Source: Rhododendron vialii (Eukaryota; Streptophyta; Magnoliopsida; Ericales; Ericaceae). Taken from it: a stretch of DNA of 64,000 nucleotides. Shown here piece after piece: positions 58,606 through 64,000 of the stretch. Position numbers and translations under genes: made by a program. Below the pieces are notes generated by a model. That model was not told the DNA's origin, ran no database searches, and worked only from the letters and a program-made list of their open reading frames with translations. The stretch's first letter is position 1; every line of letters begins with the position of its first letter. The stretch is taken from NCBI RefSeq assembly GCF_030253575.1, contig NC_080561.1, forward strand, positions 2,546,001-2,610,000. Reading direction: 5' to 3'.

Positions 58606-60570
58606 AGTCGTAAATTCGTAATTGTGTGGAATAAACATCACTGCAAGAACAAGTAAACTCGGGACTAGTTCATGTGAAGTGTGTCTAAGGTCCAGTCCCC
58701 AACATTTTTAAGGTGTTTTGGACCATCTCGAGCTTAAAAAATGATCGGAGTCGTTCGTTTTTTAAGTTTTGAACAGTATTTGACTTCCCATTTTTTTGTT
58801 GCACATACTCGATTCATTCGTGTACAAATGAAAGTCCGATCAAACTGATTTTTGGCACCAATATTATCTTAACAAGTTAATACAAATTTTGAACCATTGC
58901 GATCAATTTTTTGAATCTGGAAGGACCAAAACAAACTGAAAACTGAGGGCACTGTCTTTAGGCACACTGGACAGAAACTCAGATCTTAAACTCTTCCTTT
59001 TACTTTTACTACTTTTATTATTCTTTTGCTTTTCTTCTGCCAAATCCATTTACTAAGAATTTGCGACATTTTTCCTTTTTTGAAAAGATATTTTTGATAT
59101 ATTGAGAGAGGGAAGAAAACAAGGATAAATTACATTTGATACCCTGATGGTTTGATAGAAATCGATTCAGTCCAGCAGTCAAATCCTTCACATCTACAGG
59201 ATGTTTAAAAAAAAAGTTAAAAACAGGAATCGAGCGTCTCATACTCTCAATCAAACTGAATCGGTCAATTTATATAGGAGTAATTAATTTTGATAGGTTC
59301 GGATTTGAAATATAGTTTATAAATCGAGTTTAGAATCGGTTTGGTTTCTATTTTTCAACAATTCATGCATCTAACAAAATTAAACCGACTGAGTTTTTTA
59401 CATTACTTTTAAAACATCTAGTAAATACTTATATTTTACAGCCTCATTCGTATATTAGAACGTAATGAGTGATAATGAACGGAGAGAGATAGATAGAGAA
59501 ACTTATTGGTAATGAGCACTTTGATGCATAATGAACCAAACTGAACCACTTCAATGCGCAATGGCTTGGCTTTGTTGATAATAGTAATAATTATCGAAAA
59601 GCCTTGGTCTACAAAATAGACAGTAGTTAATTCGGTGCAGAATCATCTTTTAATCAGTCAAATCAAACCGTTCCATTCTCATTGTTTCCAACACATTCTT
59701 CATTTTACTTTGAGGTGTGCTTATTCTAAAGACCAAAAGATAAAAATCAATACAATAGGAGAATAAAATGTATTGAGAGAGTCTCGAATGATACAATGAC
59801 TATTCTACTGCTGCTACCCGCAAAAACCAAATATACATCTATGTCTTTTTAAAGAAAGAATAATTTGATTGGTTGGTTTCCCTTGAAACGTGGCACATTG
59901 ATTTGACAATCGCCGTATGGACTAAGGTCCTTATAATTAAATTGAGATATCTATTCCTATGCCTCTTGGCTTATGTCAAGATATCGATTCCTCCACATAA
60001 CAATTTTCTTCTCGTATCGACGAATTAGAAAAGATGTCAACCGAAAATCGTATCTGGAAATAACAATTAGTGGATATTGGTATTGTCACCAAAGGATTGG
60101 GGATTCAATGGTGTAATGTTAAAAGATTGTGACTCGTGCGGCATGAAGACAATGTAGATTACCATTATAAATAATTTATGAAGAGAAAAAAATTAGTCAT
60201 TCTTCATTAATAAGTACTCCTACATCAGAGTTTCAAATTGTTGTATCCAATTGTCATGTTAAAGAAAAATATGGCTTACCTTTGGTTGCATATTTTTTTC
60301 TTTATTTATGCTATCTCTCTTGACTTTTCAATCATATCAGCCATTACAATAAAGTATGTTCAAATGTTTGCAGGCCATGAAAATTTCAAAGTACTTGTTC
60401 TTTAGTTGGATATTTGCTTTAATCCAATTGTAAGAAAGAATAACTTCCTTCTTTCACTTCATTTGTTGTTTTTTTGTACTTTTGAAGTTGGCCTTACAAA
60501 TTAAAAAACCAGAAGAAAAAAGAAACCCTTTGTGAAAACGCCTCCAAGTGACACCATTTCCCTTCCCCTC
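57851..60570. other. Intergenic, AT-rich, two CT microsatellites
   Basis: CT runs at 58221-58239 and 58571-58602. The left part contains the kinase promoter. No gene recognised; many A/T-rich words from decayed elements. Confidence 0.55.
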
Positions 60571-60738
60571 GGGGACAACATGCTTGTTGGGCCAATCCAA
60601 GCCGTCCAAACTTGACAATGGACGGCTAAGATTTCATCACGGCCAAACAAATATCAGCCGTTTGACCGAGATGAAATTTGAGCTGTCCATTGCCGAGCAT
60701 AGACGGCTCGGATTGGCCCAACACGCAACATGAACCCC
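60571..60738. mobile_element. Palindromic MITE
   Basis: TTGTTGGGCCAATCCAAGCC near 60584 pairs with GGCTCGGATTGGCCCAACA near 60705-60723; inner ACAATGGACGGCT pairs with AGCTGTCCATTG. About 60-bp arms, non-coding. Flanks show only an imperfect direct repeat (ATTTCCCTT / ATCTCCCTT). Confidence 0.7.
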
Positions 60739-61194
60739 ATCTCCCTTGGCAATTAGATAGATAATTAACATAAACTGCTGATTAATGTACTAAAAAAGAA
60801 CAGGCCGTTGCTACTCAACTAACCATCAAAACCCAAACAGTATCAGATTGCAGGAGGTGGGAGAAACAAATCCATTATTCATTCAGCCATAGTTCGAAAA
60901 ACGGCAAACAAACCCCCAGAACTAATATGTGAACATTTGAAAAGCACAGAATTACAAACATTTATTTCATTCCACAAGAACGTTGAAATAGATAATTATT
61001 CTAAGATCTTTCACAACAAATAATTAATTCAAGACAGCAAAAAAAAAAAAAAAAAACCTGAGTCCCGACCAATAAAAATACATTTAACAACAAAAAATAT
61101 ACCACAACAGACTCCTGCATTTGCTTATTTACGAATCCGCCTTCATAAAACGAATTTCGGTAGACCGACAAGTTCCATTGTGATTCGGGAATAT

Positions 61195-62546
61195 CTAAAC
61201 CTGCAAAAAGCTTGCATACTTGGCGCCAAGAAAAAGCCTTTGGATACAGAGCAAAGCGTTTTTGGTGACCTCAGCGTTCTCATGGTTCATCAATTTCATC
61301 ACCCGGTCTTTAGCCTTCAGATCGGTCACAATGACCCTCCCAGCAGGATGGTACTGAATAAACTGCGACAGATCAAAGCAATCAACAGCTAGAGCCCTTG
61401 GATCTCTAGATGTGTCCAATATTGTAATAAGGACCCTCAGGATCTGCATTACCATATTGAATATTAGTTCTCCCGAGATCAGAAGATCTTTGCTTCATTT
61501 TTGTCATTATCAAGTATAATGCAGACGTTAACTATGACAAAGCTGCAAAAAACCTATCGAGGCCGGTGAGTAGTAGTCGAAAATAATACTTGGGCTAAGA
61601 AGAAGAGCGTATCAATCTCTAGAATCTCTACCACTGTAACTAAAGATGAGATTGCGCAGATATTATGGGCTAAAAGTCCCCTACGTTTATAAAGACTAGG
61701 ACTCCATTTACTCTACCTTAGTTGCGACCCATGGTCTATGACAAGTATTCTGTCCAGCAATTTTGAAATTGCCAAAATGTTCCCAAGTACTAAAACAAAA
61801 GACGATCACATAACATCTTCCCAGAAGGATACTAGATTAGAATAAACAGAGAAACATAGTTTATATTGATTCCCAAAACTCAGCTCTTTTTCTTCTTCCC
61901 ATCCTTGACAGGTAGTGAAAACTAGAGGTATATTTCACTACTCCGTTCAAACTTACCCCAATGCAACAGGGGAAAAACATAAGGAAAGTCTTTGACATGA
62001 GTGTCTGCTCAACCTCCCATACAGACTCAAAATCTGTAACAGTACATGGCATGCAGTCCTACTGTAATGGTGCCAATAAGTTTTAAGGAAAAATGCTTCT
62101 CCTTCCAGAGGCAGGGAAGAAACTACTATCAAAGCAAAGAGGCCATACCCCCGGCACTTACGAACAGAAATGCTCCATATAGAAGCTTTAATTTAGACCT
62201 ACCAATAACAGGTGTAAAGAAGATATTTATAGGCAAGGATGTTGCACCTCCCACGTGAAACACAGATATCCATGAAACAAGTCAGAAGAAAAATGATGTC
62301 ACTTAAGTTCTTAACAGATCTCATTTCCTGGAGAGCATTGAAGTAATAATTGCCGCGGAGCAATACCTGGAAGTCATTTTCTTCAAACTTCGTAATGTTC
62401 TCACGCCAAAATATGGGATCTTTGTGCATGGGGGACCAGTCAAGATGGCCAAGTAGGACCTCCTGCTTGTACTTGTCAAAAGAACTCATTTTCTTAATGT
62501 TATCTCTCAGCCCATCTTCCAGTTGATTTAGAGCCTCCAACAAATC
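61195..62546 (-). CDS. VHA-H: Vacuolar H+-ATPase subunit H, last two exons (partial)
   Basis: Exon 62546-62367 encodes [20 protein letters not shown], then [20 protein letters not shown] and [15 protein letters not shown]. Exon 61443-61195 encodes [20 protein letters not shown], then [18 protein letters not shown] and [20 protein letters not shown], then V and stop. This is the C-terminal 142 aa of subunit H, the regulatory V1 subunit that couples V1 to V0 and silences free V1. The fold is alpha-helical (HEAT/ARM-like). The preceding exon, which should end near AQAWSDE, is not found between 62547 and 64000, so the gene continues beyond the window and this intron exceeds 1.4 kb. A LINE fragment is inserted in it. 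Confidence 0.95.
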
Positions 62547-63321
62547 CTACCAGGAATCCCAAAGTACATATAAAAAAAGCTGGTTCTAAATAAACATACC
62601 CTCAAGCTCAAAGGTCTACAAACTTTAGCCAAAAGATGATGATACTTATCCCATTCTTGTTTTGAAAGGCTATTGGAAATTAAATGAACAGTAAATTTCA
62701 GGGAAATATAACAACAATGTCAAAGCTCTGTTAAAATAAAATAAAAAACTGTTCATCAAAAAACAACAATGTCAAAGCTTGAGAAAGCCATCCTCATCCT
62801 TGATCCGTATTTAATAATGCAACATCTGAAGTAACAATGCTGAAAGATTTAACAAACATCATGGAAAACTCTATACCACAATGAGCCAGTAGATGCTCAT
62901 ACAGCAATGAAGCAGAAAGTGTACCACTGAAAAGACAATCACTATGCACAATAGACTGGCGGCAAAAAACCAATTAGCATAGCCAACCAATAATGAACAG
63001 AAATTTAAAACCACATTGAATGAGTATCTAAAGAGTAATCCCACTTCAGAAGACAAAAAATAAAGTTTAAAATAGCTCAGTATATGGCACGACACGGATG
63101 GGAGGAAGACAATTGTAACAGACTTAACAGTCACTTCCAACTACTGATTGTGCATCGTTCCGTAAAGCCACCTATAGAAAGGCCAAATGTGAAAACTGAA
63201 GTTGGACACCAAATAATGTTGCATCGTCACTGATTATCATGACACTTTTTTTGCGAAGAAAAAGTGTTACCAATAGCACCTGGAATGTAGTGCATGAGGC
63301 ATGGAAGAATGCATGCATAAC
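62547..63321. other. VHA-H intron sequence
   Basis: AT-rich intron. The minus-strand hydrophobic ORF at 62871-63140 has no match to subunit H and is treated as chance. Confidence 0.55.
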
Positions 63322-63890
63322 ACCTCTTTTTTGACTGTCCATTTGCTAAAGAAGTGTGGGAATCTATGCTTTTCAAATGTTTGGTCCAGCGAGGGATTCA
63401 TAATTGGACTTCTGAGCTTGGTTGGGCTATTTCTATTTGCAGCCACAAGTCCTTTCAAGCTGAGGTAATTAAACTCTCTTTTTCAGCTGCAATTTATTAC
63501 CTATGGTTGGAAAGGAATGTCAGGGTGTTTGGTAGGGGTGTGAAGTCTGTAAATATGTTGATTGAGGCAATCACAGCGGGTGTTAGGGCCACAGTGTGTT
63601 CGTGGAAGGATCATTGCAGAACTGAAGCCAACAAGGAGATATGTTTGAGATGGGGGTTCTCCCTTAAAGTTTTGGGAAGTGATCATGTTTGATCCCCTGA
63701 TGTTGGGCTAGCTTTTTTGCTGTTTTCTCTTTGTTCCTGTGTTGCTCCTAATAGGAGCTTTGTTTTCTGTGTTTGCTCCTTGTAGGAGCTTTGCTTCTGT
63801 GTTGCTTCTTGTAGGAGCTTTGTTTTCTCTTTTGTGTAAGGACTGATTCCTTTTTGAACATGGTGTTTTGGTGAATAAAAAAAAAAAAAA
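63322..63890 (+). mobile_element. 5'-truncated LINE (zf-RVT end) with 14-bp target-site duplication
   Basis: The + strand reads HLFFDCPFAKEVWESMLF, then LSFSAAIYYLWLERNVRVFG and ends GSDHV before a stop at 63690-63692. This is the zinc-binding C-terminus of a LINE polyprotein in one open frame. The 3' UTR has four GCTCCTTGTAGGAGCTTTG-like tandem words and a poly-A tail to 63890. AATGCATGCATAAC flanks exactly at 63308-63321 and 63891-63904. It is antisense to VHA-H, inside an intron. The intact frame suggests a fairly recent insertion. Confidence 0.93.
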
Positions 63891-63904
63891 AATGCATGCA
63901 TAAC

Positions 63905-64000
63905 TTGACTAGTTTGGCAAAAACATTGAAAATAAATCACAATGGCATCCAGAAAAAATAACTCTAACGAGGATGAAAATGAAACAACCTTGGGCTCACT
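63905..64000. other. VHA-H intron, window edge
   Basis: No exon of subunit H is recognised before the right edge. Confidence 0.5.

Overview
This is plant nuclear DNA, from a flowering plant and probably a woody eudicot. The evidence is small exons split by long AT-rich introns with GT/AG borders, plant-specific protein families, and many short transposable elements (SINEs, LINE tails, MITEs, a TRIM, a solo LTR) and (CT/GA)n microsatellites. I cannot name the species. I see no bacterial operon, CRISPR array, rRNA or tRNA gene.

Five genes could be traced exon by exon with a continuous reading frame, and a sixth runs off the right edge. On the + strand: a chloroplast atypical thioredoxin of the ACHT / thioredoxin-like 2 type (10153-14633, 4 exons, about 237 aa), and a plastid-type SAM-methyltransferase-fold protein (21476-27794, 8 exons, 315 aa). 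On the - strand: a one-repeat MYB factor with a CCHC knuckle and an EAR motif (40314-38810, 3 exons, 271 aa), a mitochondrial-type LpxA acyltransferase (48993-45312, 10 exons, 342 aa), a USP-domain plus kinase-domain protein (57627-51008, 9 exons, 683 aa), and the last two exons of vacuolar H+-ATPase subunit H (62546-61195).

The left 8.3 kb is a graveyard of a GT47 exostosin-type glycosyltransferase gene. It holds two partial + strand copies that share the same nonsense change, plus an inverted - strand piece carrying the exons that should follow. A roughly 121-bp tandem array lies just upstream of the surviving start codon. The 17.3-20.4 kb interval holds three copies of a long GGT-rich repeat with no recognisable gene. 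The intervals 28-38 kb, 41-45 kb and 58-61 kb are intergenic and rich in transposable elements.

The genes are unrelated housekeeping or regulatory genes and form no operon or pathway cluster: plastid redox, an unassigned plastid methyltransferase fold, transcriptional repression, mitochondrial lipid A-like synthesis, a kinase-like protein and vacuolar acidification. I found no new multi-gene system. The most unusual items are structural: the rearranged GT47 locus, an apparently perfect 558-bp tandem duplication in a kinase intron, a solo LTR nested inside a hAT-like MITE with both target-site duplications readable, and a CT microsatellite that starts at a splice donor of LPXA.
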